A program made the translations under genes and the position numbers. From assembly GCA_001897515.1 (NCBI GenBank), contig MKTA01000019.1:165726-229725 (forward strand): a stretch of DNA of 64,000 bases. Direction: 5' to 3'. The DNA is from Bacteroidetes bacterium 41-46 (GTDB taxonomy: Bacteria; Bacteroidota; Bacteroidia; Bacteroidales; UBA932). Position 1 is the stretch's first letter, and every line of letters begins with the position of its first letter. Shown here in pieces: positions 56,669-64,000 of this stretch. Below the pieces are notes generated by a model. The model did not search any database, was not told the origin of the DNA, and saw only the letters and a list, made by a program, of their open reading frames with translations.

Positions 56669-57604
56669 ATGGTTATAAAAGATAAAATAATTGTTGTCAC
56701 AGGTGGCGCCGGATCATTTGGAAGTGTGATAGTAAAGAGACTTCTTGAGCAGGGAGCCTCAGAGGTAAGAATCTTTTCCAGAAACAGCAAAACCGAATGG
56801 GATGGAGACATCAGAGACCTATCGGCCTTAAACAGGGTAATGAAAGGGGCCGACTATGTAATCCATGCAGCCGCCTTGAAGGATGTACACTATTGTGAGG
56901 CAAATCCAGCCGAAGCAATTGAGGTAAATGTATATGGTTCTCTGAACATTCTTACTTCAGCCAAAGAGGCTGGAGTAGAGAGGGTGGTGTTTATCAGCAG
57001 CGATAAGGCCTGCTTTCCAATGGGCACAATGGGCATAACAAAGGCCTTAATGGAGCGAATGGTTTTAAACGAATGCAGACAATCTGACTCGCCTGTTTGT
57101 ACAATAGTCAGATTCGGAAACTTGATGGGATCTGCAGGAACTGTTATCCCTCTTTTTGTAAAGCTTGCTAAGGAGGGAGCCGGGCTTACTGTTACAAACC
57201 CGGAGATGTCCCGTTTTATGATGACAATAGATGATGCAGTTGCATTAACACTTATCGCACTTGAATATGGTGAGAATGGCGATATTTTGATTGAAAGAGG
57301 ACATTCTGCCACTATTGAGGCGTTAGCTTTGGGAGCACTGCTTTATTCCGGAGTAAAATCAGAATCAGAGCTTGAATCCAGAATAAAGATAACTGGAGCC
57401 CGCCCTGGAGAGAAAATTTACGAGACGATGGCTACATCTGAGGAGATTTCTAAATCAAAATTAATATCCTTAAATGAAAAGTTATATATAAAAATACCCC
57501 TCTTATCCGAAAGTCAAAACAGGCATGCAGAGGAGTTCAACTCTCATAACGCACCATCTTTAACCCCTGAGGAGATGGCTGAAATAATTAAAAGGATAAT
57601 CTAA
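56669..57604 (+). CDS. CapD/FlaA1-like nucleotide-sugar 4,6-dehydratase
   Basis: A 311-residue extended SDR. The Rossmann motif is GGAGSFGS (residues 11-18), HAAALKDVHYCEANP follows, and the catalytic region ISSDKACFPMGTMGITKALME has Met in place of Tyr, the Ser-Met-Lys arrangement of FlaA1/CapD-type dehydratases. The stretch between IFSRN and GDIRD is about 18 residues shorter than usual. The substrate is presumably UDP-GlcNAc for surface polysaccharide. It is not in a polysaccharide cluster. It ends directly against the convergent racemase gene. Confidence 0.85.
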   Translation: MVIKDKIIVVTGGAGSFGSVIVKRLLEQGASEVRIFSRNSKTEWDGDIRDLSALNRVMKGADYVIHAAALKDVHYCEANPAEAIEVNVYGSLNILTSAKEAGVERVVFISSDKACFPMGTMGITKALMERMVLNECRQSDSPVCTIVRFGNLMGSAGTVIPLFVKLAKEGAGLTVTNPEMSRFMMTIDDAVALTLIALEYGENGDILIERGHSATIEALALGALLYSGVKSESELESRIKITGARPGEKIYETMATSEEISKSKLISLNEKLYIKIPLLSESQNRHAEEFNSHNAPSLTPEEMAEIIKRII

Positions 57605-58684
57605 TCAATTAAGCCTTTTTATCTTTTTGTCAATATATTTTGAGTTCAAAATCCTTAACACAGACATATAGTTAAGCCTGAACTCCAGCAAATCACCAAC
57701 CTTATAGCCCTTTTCATTACTCTTTAAGTCCAGAACAAACATATCCGAGCTGCCTCCGACAAATGATATATCGGAATCCGACGGGGTCAGGTGCTTATCA
57801 TCCACATCTAAAAGGCCAATATCTATCAGTGCCCTGCAGCTTGTCTTCCCGGCAAGCCTATCGTCAAAAGTTGAGACATCACCAACAAGATTGGTCCCCA
57901 TTTCCCCGTCCGGCACTTGTGGCTTTTCAATTAATTCAATAATCTCAGCATAGAGCAGAAATGCATCAGTTGCCATCTTCTTAAGCGGTCTGTCGTTATA
58001 AACGTCGGTTCCAAGATAAAGAGTCTCTCCCACACGAAAATGGTTGATCCCTTTTGGCAACATATTTTTAAAAATCAGAGGAATAGTTACGGATGAGCCC
58101 CCTGAAACATACTCAATTTTTTTATTGAATTTAGCCTCAATCAACTGTTGATAAAGGCTCAGTTGTATAAGCTTATCCTGATTAGGCAAAACTCCATACA
58201 GGCATGAGAGGTTTGCACCAATACCAATAACCTGAATATTCTCCAGCTTAAATACATTTGAATAGAACTCAACAAGATCATCCCTCATTATCCCCTCTCT
58301 CAACTCGCCAAGCTCTACCATGATAATAATTTTGTGAACTTTACTCTGCCTCTTAGCCTCATCTGATAAAAGTTTGATTGTCTCAATCTGAGTATTCATA
58401 CTGATATCGGCATATTGAACAACCCCTTTAACAGCCCTTCTTGCCGGGGGCTTAATGTAAATAGTCTCTACTTTGGGATTAATCTGTTTTATCATCTTCA
58501 GGTTAGAGATTCTTGAATCACAAACCTGAGTTATATTAAACTGTAACACTTCCTGAATATACTCTCTGTGTCCGCATAGCATTTTAGTTACGACAGACCA
58601 CTTAATACCTCTTTTCCGGAAGAGTTTGTCAAGATATTCAAAATTTGTCCTTAGCTTCTCTACATTTAGCGTAATATATGCCAT
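57605..58684 (-). CDS. Alanine/ornithine racemase-family PLP enzyme
   Basis: A 359-residue fold-III PLP enzyme. PLP-binding Lys is in WSVVTKMLCGH (about residue 34); VELGELREGI and GGSSVTIPL are the phosphate-binding and strand motifs of the alanine/ornithine racemase (OrrP/YhfX) group. It racemises a small amino acid, which one is not clear. It follows the GNAT gene by 4 bases and is probably co-transcribed. Confidence 0.87.
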   Translation of the reverse strand: MAYITLNVEKLRTNFEYLDKLFRKRGIKWSVVTKMLCGHREYIQEVLQFNITQVCDSRISNLKMIKQINPKVETIYIKPPARRAVKGVVQYADISMNTQIETIKLLSDEAKRQSKVHKIIIMVELGELREGIMRDDLVEFYSNVFKLENIQVIGIGANLSCLYGVLPNQDKLIQLSLYQQLIEAKFNKKIEYVSGGSSVTIPLIFKNMLPKGINHFRVGETLYLGTDVYNDRPLKKMATDAFLLYAEIIELIEKPQVPDGEMGTNLVGDVSTFDDRLAGKTSCRALIDIGLLDVDDKHLTPSDSDISFVGGSSDMFVLDLKSNEKGYKVGDLLEFRLNYMSVLRILNSKYIDKKIKRLN

Positions 58685-58688
58685 CGGG

Positions 58689-59132
58689 TTATTGTTTTGT
58701 ATATCTCATCTCAAGATACTTATTTGTGAAGCCCAGATTCTCGTATAATCTTCTGGCAGGATTATCGGGTTCCACATGCAGAGCTACTCCACCCTCTGCC
58801 CTTATAAGGGCTTGCTCCATCATGCACCTGCCTATCCCTCTCCCCCTGAACTTATTATGTGTTGCTATATAAACAAGAATGTTTTCTGGTATATATCCGT
58901 TCATCCCTGTTTTATTTACCACTACAACAGAAGATAACTCCCCCTCCTCAAAAGAGCGGAGAACAAAACCGCCAAACGACTCCCCCTCTTTAATTGCATA
59001 ATTAACAGCCTTCTCTATATCCTCCCGTTTATCTCCGAACTGCTCCAAATGCGTATATAAAAAATCCACGATTTCTCTCTTCTCCTCAAAAGTTGGTTTG
59101 CACTTTTCGTCAAATGACTTAATCTCTATCAT
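58689..59132 (-). CDS. GNAT-family N-acetyltransferase
   Basis: A 147-residue acetyltransferase. The acetyl-CoA pyrophosphate loop is in KFRGRGIGRCMMEQAL, preceded by the strand ENILVYIATHN, and the C-terminal NPARRLYENLGF is typical. The neighbouring racemase suggests an amino-acid or amino-sugar substrate, but this is inference. Confidence 0.9.
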   Translation of the reverse strand: MIEIKSFDEKCKPTFEEKREIVDFLYTHLEQFGDKREDIEKAVNYAIKEGESFGGFVLRSFEEGELSSVVVVNKTGMNGYIPENILVYIATHNKFRGRGIGRCMMEQALIRAEGGVALHVEPDNPARRLYENLGFTNKYLEMRYTKQ

Positions 59133-59258
59133 AATTTACTTGGCTTTTATAATCCATTTAATATACAAAAATTATAACACCTGAAAAGATTATTTTGTTT
59201 TAAAGTAAAATTATCAACTGCAGAATCAACTGTGAATAAAGCACTCTCATCTTTTATG

Positions 59259-59290
59259 TTTTATCCATTGTCACTATAACTATACTTTTG
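59259..59290 (+). promoter_or_regulatory. Candidate promoter of the flavodoxin-ferredoxin operon
   Basis: TTTT (59259-59262) and TACTTTTG (59283-59290, full TAnnTTTG) are separated by 20 bases. The predicted transcript would have a 5' leader of about 115 bases. Confidence 0.45.
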
Positions 59291-59308
59291 CTGAACAATT
59301 GTAAGATT

Positions 59309-59385
59309 TGACTCGGGACATTGTCTTTGGTGTGATCAACACGGATTTGTCAAAAGTAAGAGTAAGGGTTAGATCTCCCGAGTCA
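59309..59385 (+). ncRNA. Structured 5' leader, candidate cis-regulatory RNA
   Basis: TGACTCGGGA (59309-59318) and TCCCGAGTCA (59376-59385) are perfect 10-base inverted arms enclosing 57 bases with smaller hairpin potential (GTGT / ACAC at about 59331-59342). The arms lie wholly inside the predicted leader of the gene at 59412, ending 26 bases before its ATG. I recognise no known riboswitch class. The other part of this 279-base gap is AT-rich and featureless. Confidence 0.4.
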
Positions 59386-59411
59386 CATCTTTCCTTCAAA
59401 AAATCTAAAAA

Positions 59412-60212
59412 ATGAGTGAAATCAAATGTATTGTGTTGTACGAATCAATCTACAACAATAACACTCTTAAAGTAGCAAAGGCCATTTCTCACACTTTGGG
59501 CTGCAGATTGATAAAGGCTTCTGAAGCGATGGAGGAGGATCTGACAAAATATGAGACAATTGGACTCGGTTCCGGGATATATTTTGGCAACCTGCACCCA
59601 TCAATAATTAATATCGCTAAAAATTTTGACAACTCACCTCAGAGGGTATTTATATTTTCAACCAGGGGAAATCCAATACACGGCAAATATCATGGTCAAC
59701 TTAAAGAGATTTTAAATACTAAAGGGAAGAGAATTGTCGGTGAAATTAGTTTTAAAGGGTATGATGGTACAGGACCATTTCTCATTTTCGGCGGAGGGAA
59801 TATCGGCCGGCCAAATGAAAGGGATCTCTCACAGAGTATCTCGTTTATCAGGAAAGCCCTTCCGGAGTACTGCATTAAAGATTACTACAAACTACTGGAT
59901 AACAGATTACCTGTTATAGATGGCAGCACAAATAAATACTACTATAAAGATGGTAAAAATCTATTCCTGCTAAGGGGAGATATCGTTTCTATAAATCAAA
60001 ATCTTTGCACCGGATGTGGCAGGTGTAAAACCGTTTGTCCAATGGGTGTAATTGAGCTTATTGACAAAAAGGCAATCCCGGATAAGGAGCTTGATTGTAC
60101 TTTATGCAACCTGTGTTGCATAAATTGTAAAGAGAGAGCTATTACATTACACTACAACTGGAGAGATACAATTAATGTTGCAAAAAGACACAAGAACAGA
60201 AAATCACTTTAA
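59412..60212 (+). CDS. Flavodoxin - 2[4Fe-4S] ferredoxin fusion protein
   Basis: A 266-residue redox protein. Residues about 1-160 are flavodoxin-like (VLYESIYNNNTLKVAKAI; GLGSGIYFGN; FIFSTRGNP). Residues about 195-250 hold two 4Fe-4S motifs: CTGCGRCKTVCP and CTLCNLCCINC. Such EFR1-like proteins carry low-potential electrons in anaerobes. No partner enzyme is adjacent. The structured leader upstream could regulate it. Confidence 0.9.
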   Translation: MSEIKCIVLYESIYNNNTLKVAKAISHTLGCRLIKASEAMEEDLTKYETIGLGSGIYFGNLHPSIINIAKNFDNSPQRVFIFSTRGNPIHGKYHGQLKEILNTKGKRIVGEISFKGYDGTGPFLIFGGGNIGRPNERDLSQSISFIRKALPEYCIKDYYKLLDNRLPVIDGSTNKYYYKDGKNLFLLRGDIVSINQNLCTGCGRCKTVCPMGVIELIDKKAIPDKELDCTLCNLCCINCKERAITLHYNWRDTINVAKRHKNRKSL

Positions 60213-60224
60213 TGAAAATAAATT

Positions 60225-60644
60225 ATGTTTAAAAAGGTACTGTTTTGTATTTCTACTCTCTTTATTTCACATATTGCTTTATCAAAAACAAGTGTCTCTG
60301 TTCAAATAAATAATGCTGATCCGGACAGAACAATACTATATCTTTCAGTATTTAACAATGAAGAGGGTTATAAAAAAAGAGTTGCATACATTTCGACCTC
60401 TGCCATTGCGGGAAGGAGTATCGAAGTTATTGAGTTAGAACTGAGTCCGGGGAATTATCTCTTCTCAGTATTCCAGGATCTGAACAAGAACAAGAAATGC
60501 GACTCAAACCTGATTGGCATCCCAAAGGAGCCTGTGGGTATTTCAAAATATGACGGTAAAGGGGCTCCGGGGAATTTTCAAAAACATAAAGTATATATTG
60601 GATCAGAGTCTGTAAGAGTCTCTATTGACCTTCACAGACTTTAG
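60225..60644 (+). CDS. DUF2141 secreted protein
   Basis: A 139-residue protein with a signal peptide (about 1-20). The DUF2141 motif FSVFQDLNKNKKCDSNLIGIPKEPVGISKYDGKG contains a DxNxN(x)xxD-like segment that may bind calcium, and the gene product ends in a beta strand. Function is unknown. It is 12 bases after the flavodoxin-ferredoxin gene and overlaps the convergent PQQ-propeller gene by 23 bases. Confidence 0.9.
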   Translation: MFKKVLFCISTLFISHIALSKTSVSVQINNADPDRTILYLSVFNNEEGYKKRVAYISTSAIAGRSIEVIELELSPGNYLFSVFQDLNKNKKCDSNLIGIPKEPVGISKYDGKGAPGNFQKHKVYIGSESVRVSIDLHRL

Positions 60645-61827
60645 TCAAATCAATACAATAAACCCCTCCATCAGAACTCCCGAAATAAATCTTATCACCA
60701 TCCACAAAAGGAGTAGAGAGTATTGAACCCAGCGCGTGTATAGCTTTTTCTGATTCAAGATAATCTTTTCCGTAAAGTTGAAAGTCCGGACGGAATTTTC
60801 CATTGGAGTCAAAAACCCGAGAGTAGTTTTCTATGCTACCGGCTGTTTTAAATCTGTATTTTATCTCGCCGTTATTAATATCAACGCCTCTTAAAATTCC
60901 GTCAAAACATCCAAAATATACTATGTCGTTATTTACAACAGCAGAACCATAAACCCTCATTGGGAGAGGAACCCTCCATAATACTTTACCGGAGAGTTTA
61001 TCAAGAGAAACAAATTCATGAGTATCTGATGTCCCGTAAAAAACCATATTATTGTGAATTGTTGGAGATGATATTACCCAGCTTCCCTCCTTTAAGTTCC
61101 ACAATGCCCTGCCACTCCTTCTATTTATGGCGTAAATATTATAATCTCTGCTCCCGAAATAGATTGCATCCCTGTCAGCAGAAATCCCTTTCTGGATTTC
61201 TCCCTTTGGGAAATATCTGTCTCCGATTGTACGAAAAGACCATAATAGCCTCCCATCTTCCGTATCCAATGCATAGAGATTTCCGTTAAAATCTCCAATA
61301 AACAGAGTATCTCCAGCAATTGCAGGAGTAGCATGTATAATATCTTTTGCTTTAAAGCTCCATTTTAGTTTACCGTTAGCCTCATTTAAAGCATACATAC
61401 AACTATCTGCAGTACCCCAAAATACTAAGCCATCTGACACCTTTGGTGAGGAGATATAATAGTCCCAGATATCCCTTGATCTTTCTCCATATGAAAGGAA
61501 TCTCCAATTAAGAGAGCCTGTATTAATATCAACAGCATACAGACTTCCATCTTTGCTGCTAAAATACACATTTGAGTTACTCACTTCCGGAGAGGAGTGC
61601 ACATCACCATTTGTTCTGTATTTCCAAATTAAACTCCCATCGTACTTGTTCAGAGCGTACAAACAACTATCCCCGCTACCGATTAACAACTTTTCACCGG
61701 CAATGGCAGGAGAGGAGTAAACTCTTCCTCCCGTATTAAATCTCCACACACTCTCTTGAGCCCTAACTGTCAGAGAACAAATAGCTACAAAAAATATAGT
61801 ATAAAATACCGGCCTGATATTCTTCAT
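60622..61827 (-). CDS. Secreted PQQ-like beta-propeller protein (BamB-type repeats)
   Basis: A 401-residue protein with a signal peptide (about 1-23). Seven to eight beta-propeller blades have the repeated G-x-LYALN...G-x-L-x-W pattern (for example SCLYALNKYDGSLIWKY; GNLYALDTEDGRLLW). It has no catalytic Asp/Glu set of quinoprotein dehydrogenases, so it is probably a binding or scaffold protein. It follows the peptidase gene by 11 bases and is likely co-transcribed with it. Confidence 0.9.
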   Translation of the reverse strand: MKNIRPVFYTIFFVAICSLTVRAQESVWRFNTGGRVYSSPAIAGEKLLIGSGDSCLYALNKYDGSLIWKYRTNGDVHSSPEVSNSNVYFSSKDGSLYAVDINTGSLNWRFLSYGERSRDIWDYYISSPKVSDGLVFWGTADSCMYALNEANGKLKWSFKAKDIIHATPAIAGDTLFIGDFNGNLYALDTEDGRLLWSFRTIGDRYFPKGEIQKGISADRDAIYFGSRDYNIYAINRRSGRALWNLKEGSWVISSPTIHNNMVFYGTSDTHEFVSLDKLSGKVLWRVPLPMRVYGSAVVNNDIVYFGCFDGILRGVDINNGEIKYRFKTAGSIENYSRVFDSNGKFRPDFQLYGKDYLESEKAIHALGSILSTPFVDGDKIYFGSSDGGVYCIDLTKVCEGQ

Positions 61828-61838
61828 AATGCATACTT

Positions 61839-63098
61839 TTACATGTTATTATCCCTTTTAAAATCTTCAATTATCTGATCAAGGTTTTTCCCCGTTATGC
61901 TCATTACCGACTCTTCGATATTCTTACTCAAATAAACATTTTTAAACTTACTTAAACCTATTATATCAATTAAATACTTTGTGAATGTGGCCGATATTGG
62001 GTAGTAGGCCATATTTGAATAGAACTCACCGGACCCGCCTTTAATAATATCTCTGTTTAAAAGACTCAGATTATCTCTTACAACCTGTATATCATTACTA
62101 TAAGCAGTACTTGAAAAGAAATAACTAGTAAATGTGGCAAATCCCTCAAGGAGAAAGATATTCTCTGTTTTGCCGATTTTTTCCTCAATTACACTATGAG
62201 CTGTCTCATGTTTAAAAACAGTAATATCAAAATTATAAAGATGATTAATATTGCCTATTGACTTGCCGTAAACCGTCATACTCTTTGGTACTGCAATAAA
62301 GAACTGAAGGTCTGACATGTTTGAATATACATATGTCTTAAGCTTTTTGATATCAGACCCAACCTCTAGATGACTGCATAGTATTTTTATATAATCATCA
62401 ACATCATTTATTAATACTCTTTTTAGAGAATCTGTCACACCTCCTTTAGAAATCTCAAAATCCAGGTATTGCGTACTAAACGAATCAAAATATCTGTTTC
62501 TCTGCAGTTCAAGGTTATTATATCTTACACTATGAATAGTATTATTATCTTCAAAACCTGTTACCATTATTTCATTACCCCTAAAAACATAGAGCTGGTA
62601 GCATCCTGCTCCTATCTGAGTATAGATATTGTTATGCCTTTCAGAGTTCCTGCATGTCAATAATCTTTTAGCATCTGATGAAATATAGAATAGTGCATCT
62701 TCAGGGTCCTCATATTTAACTTTATCAAATTCAAATCCAAATGCAGTCTGTTTAAAAGGAGAGTTAATCAGTTGCTTATTTTTGAACTGAGAAAACGGAC
62801 CGTAAAGCTGTATTTTTTTTGAGTAGTCGGCACTTATGAGTTCCGACTCCTTTTTATAAATATAATCTGGCTTTTTTTGCCACTTATCCCAAAAAACATA
62901 CCTCTCTATATCTCTTTTATCGTAGTCATTAAGTATATAGCTATCCGGCGTTACAACCAAGACTGTGTCTGTTTTATGAAATAAAAGTGTTAAAGAAAAA
63001 TTGTCGTCCGGTAAGATCCTTTCCTGGGCTTGAGCCACTAACGGCATAGAGAAAATCTGCAAAATAAGTGCAAGAATAATAGAAATTGAGCTTCGCAT
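61839..63098 (-). CDS. Secreted gluzincin-type metallopeptidase
   Basis: A 419-residue protein with a signal peptide (about 1-24). The zinc site HETAH (297-301) is followed by Glu318 in FLLEGFATF, giving the HExxH-(x)16-E gluzincin pattern of peptidase MA-like enzymes. The N-terminal 280 residues are not recognised. It probably degrades extracytoplasmic peptides. Its neighbours are the PQQ-propeller protein downstream and a LytS-type kinase upstream. Confidence 0.75.
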   Translation of the reverse strand: MRSSISIILALILQIFSMPLVAQAQERILPDDNFSLTLLFHKTDTVLVVTPDSYILNDYDKRDIERYVFWDKWQKKPDYIYKKESELISADYSKKIQLYGPFSQFKNKQLINSPFKQTAFGFEFDKVKYEDPEDALFYISSDAKRLLTCRNSERHNNIYTQIGAGCYQLYVFRGNEIMVTGFEDNNTIHSVRYNNLELQRNRYFDSFSTQYLDFEISKGGVTDSLKRVLINDVDDYIKILCSHLEVGSDIKKLKTYVYSNMSDLQFFIAVPKSMTVYGKSIGNINHLYNFDITVFKHETAHSVIEEKIGKTENIFLLEGFATFTSYFFSSTAYSNDIQVVRDNLSLLNRDIIKGGSGEFYSNMAYYPISATFTKYLIDIIGLSKFKNVYLSKNIEESVMSITGKNLDQIIEDFKRDNNM

Positions 63099-63185
63099 GA
63101 AAATTTACAATGATTTAAATATCTTTTATCTAAAATAGTGCAGTTATGAAAAACAAGAACAGTTTAACTGATGAACCTGGATATT

Positions 63186-64000
63186 TTAAGCGTGAATAAG
63201 TGGCAAAACAGCTTTATAATAGCTATCCTCCAAAATAAAATCAGGGGTTTTATCACAAATTATTTCATATCTCCTTTTAACATTTTTTTGTCCAAGACCT
63301 GAAGAGTGCATATTTGAAATTTTTGGCTGAAAGTTATTACGTACAACTAAACTATCATCAACATTAAAAATTTCAATATGCAATGGCCTCTCTTCATTAA
63401 CAATATTGTGTTTAATTGCATTCTCCAATATGACCTGAAGAGAGAGGGGGGGAATCAAATAATTATAAGTGAGATCTTCCGAAATGTTTTCAGAGAATGA
63501 GAGAGAGTGCCCATACCTTATTTGCTGGAGAAAAATGTATGATTTGACAAATCTTAACTCTTTTTCTACAGATATCATAGGCTGTTCTATTGAATCCAGA
63601 ACATATCTGTAAATATTGGAAAACTCCTCAATAAATCTTTGAGCTTTTTCTGTGTCCTTTCTTAACAAGCTAGACAGCACATTAAGACTGTTAAACATAA
63701 AGTGCTGGTTAATTTGACTTTTAAGTATTTCGAGCTTAATTGAGGCAATTTCATTTCTCAATTTTAGAGCCTCTTGTTTAAGCCTTCTGCTCTCTTTATA
63801 GAACAGCAGCCCCTCAATTGAAGCAACAAAAAGCAAATTTGTGATAGAATAAATAAGCGTACCTCTGACTATTGAATGTTCCGCCAGGTTATTAACGGGT
63901 TTAACAATACCTATCAGCAGAGATACTATCAGTGAAATTATCAAAGAGACAATAATAATTACGCTTATTTCAACAACCAATCTTTTAATTGTCTTATTTC
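63186..64000 (-). CDS. LytS/YehU-type sensor histidine kinase, partial
   Basis: The frame is open to the right edge, so the start lies outside the window; the TTG at 63980 is only nominal. Two membrane helices are visible at the N-terminus, followed by a HisK domain (LKSQINQHFMFNSLNVLSSLL, with the phosphorylated His) and a HATPase segment (IPPLSLQVILENAIKHNI; SGLGQKNVKRRYEI). The family normally pairs with a LytTR response regulator, which is not in the window. Confidence 0.9.
   Translation of the reverse strand, partial: NKTIKRLVVEISVIIIVSLIISLIVSLLIGIVKPVNNLAEHSIVRGTLIYSITNLLFVASIEGLLFYKESRRLKQEALKLRNEIASIKLEILKSQINQHFMFNSLNVLSSLLRKDTEKAQRFIEEFSNIYRYVLDSIEQPMISVEKELRFVKSYIFLQQIRYGHSLSFSENISEDLTYNYLIPPLSLQVILENAIKHNIVNEERPLHIEIFNVDDSLVVRNNFQPKISNMHSSGLGQKNVKRRYEIICDKTPDFILEDSYYKAVLPLIHA

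Noticed and set aside
59133-59411. tRNA or known riboswitch in the 279-base gap
   Set aside because: No cloverleaf or known riboswitch consensus could be found by eye; only the inverted-repeat leader is supported.

Overview
The window looks like chromosomal DNA of a Bacteroidota bacterium, most likely a Bacteroidales-type anaerobe or microaerophile. Supporting signs are a carboxypeptidase-regulatory-domain TonB receptor next to a DUF4876 lipoprotein, the Bacteroidota families DUF5686, DUF4105, DUF4491, DUF1460 and FISUMP, many lipoprotein signals, no consistent Shine-Dalgarno sites, and promoters of the TTTG / TAnnTTTG type. No rRNA, tRNA, CRISPR array, integrase or transposase was seen, and no gene-free stretch exceeds 300 bases.

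Region by region. (1) 1-12998, minus strand: thirteen tightly packed genes running from a bacteriohemerythrin and a DsbA-like oxidoreductase through an orphan histidine kinase, a Nudix-like protein, a serine hydrolase, a UPF0316 membrane protein, an amidase, a DUF4105 protein, an alpha/beta hydrolase, a TonB receptor, a DUF4876 lipoprotein and a partial secreted protein. (2) 13063-26165: redox and envelope genes: pdxH, a Crp/Fnr regulator divergent from an atypical thioredoxin plus trxB, TPR and DUF5686 proteins, a glycerophosphodiesterase, a DUF1460 hydrolase, a HerA-like ATPase, an Aas-like acyl-activating enzyme, and a second Crp/Fnr regulator divergent from an OsmC gene over a perfect palindrome. 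(3) 26260-39928: secreted glycosidases (GH20, GH5, GHL10), a transglutaminase-like lipoprotein, type II pantothenate kinase, a broken BNR-like lipoprotein gene, a FISUMP protein, an N-terminally short fructosamine-kinase relative, DUF2461 and TraB/GumN-like proteins. (4) 40085-48820: guaC, an HD protein, a GC-rich inverted repeat that runs into the 3' end of an OhrR-like regulator gene, glutathione peroxidase, a nuclease-helicase-S24 protease fusion coupled to a MazG-type pyrophosphohydrolase behind a leader peptide and terminator, a Kef-type antiporter and transaldolase. (5) 48924-64000: hydrolases, katG, a flavodiiron protein, small membrane proteins, a CapD-like dehydratase, an alanine/ornithine-type racemase, a flavodoxin-ferredoxin protein behind a structured leader, a secreted gluzincin peptidase and a partial LytS-type kinase.

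Oxidative and oxygen defence recurs: hemerythrin, Trx/TrxB, OsmC, glutathione peroxidase/OhrR, KatG and flavodiiron protein are all present, several beside their own regulator. The most notable candidate system is at 43116-45977. Its fusion protein carries PD-(D/E)XK and DEAH helicase motifs, and its C-terminal S24 domain keeps the Ser-Lys dyad and a Cys-Gly cleavage site spaced as in UmuD. It is translationally coupled to a MazG-like enzyme and lies behind a possible attenuator.
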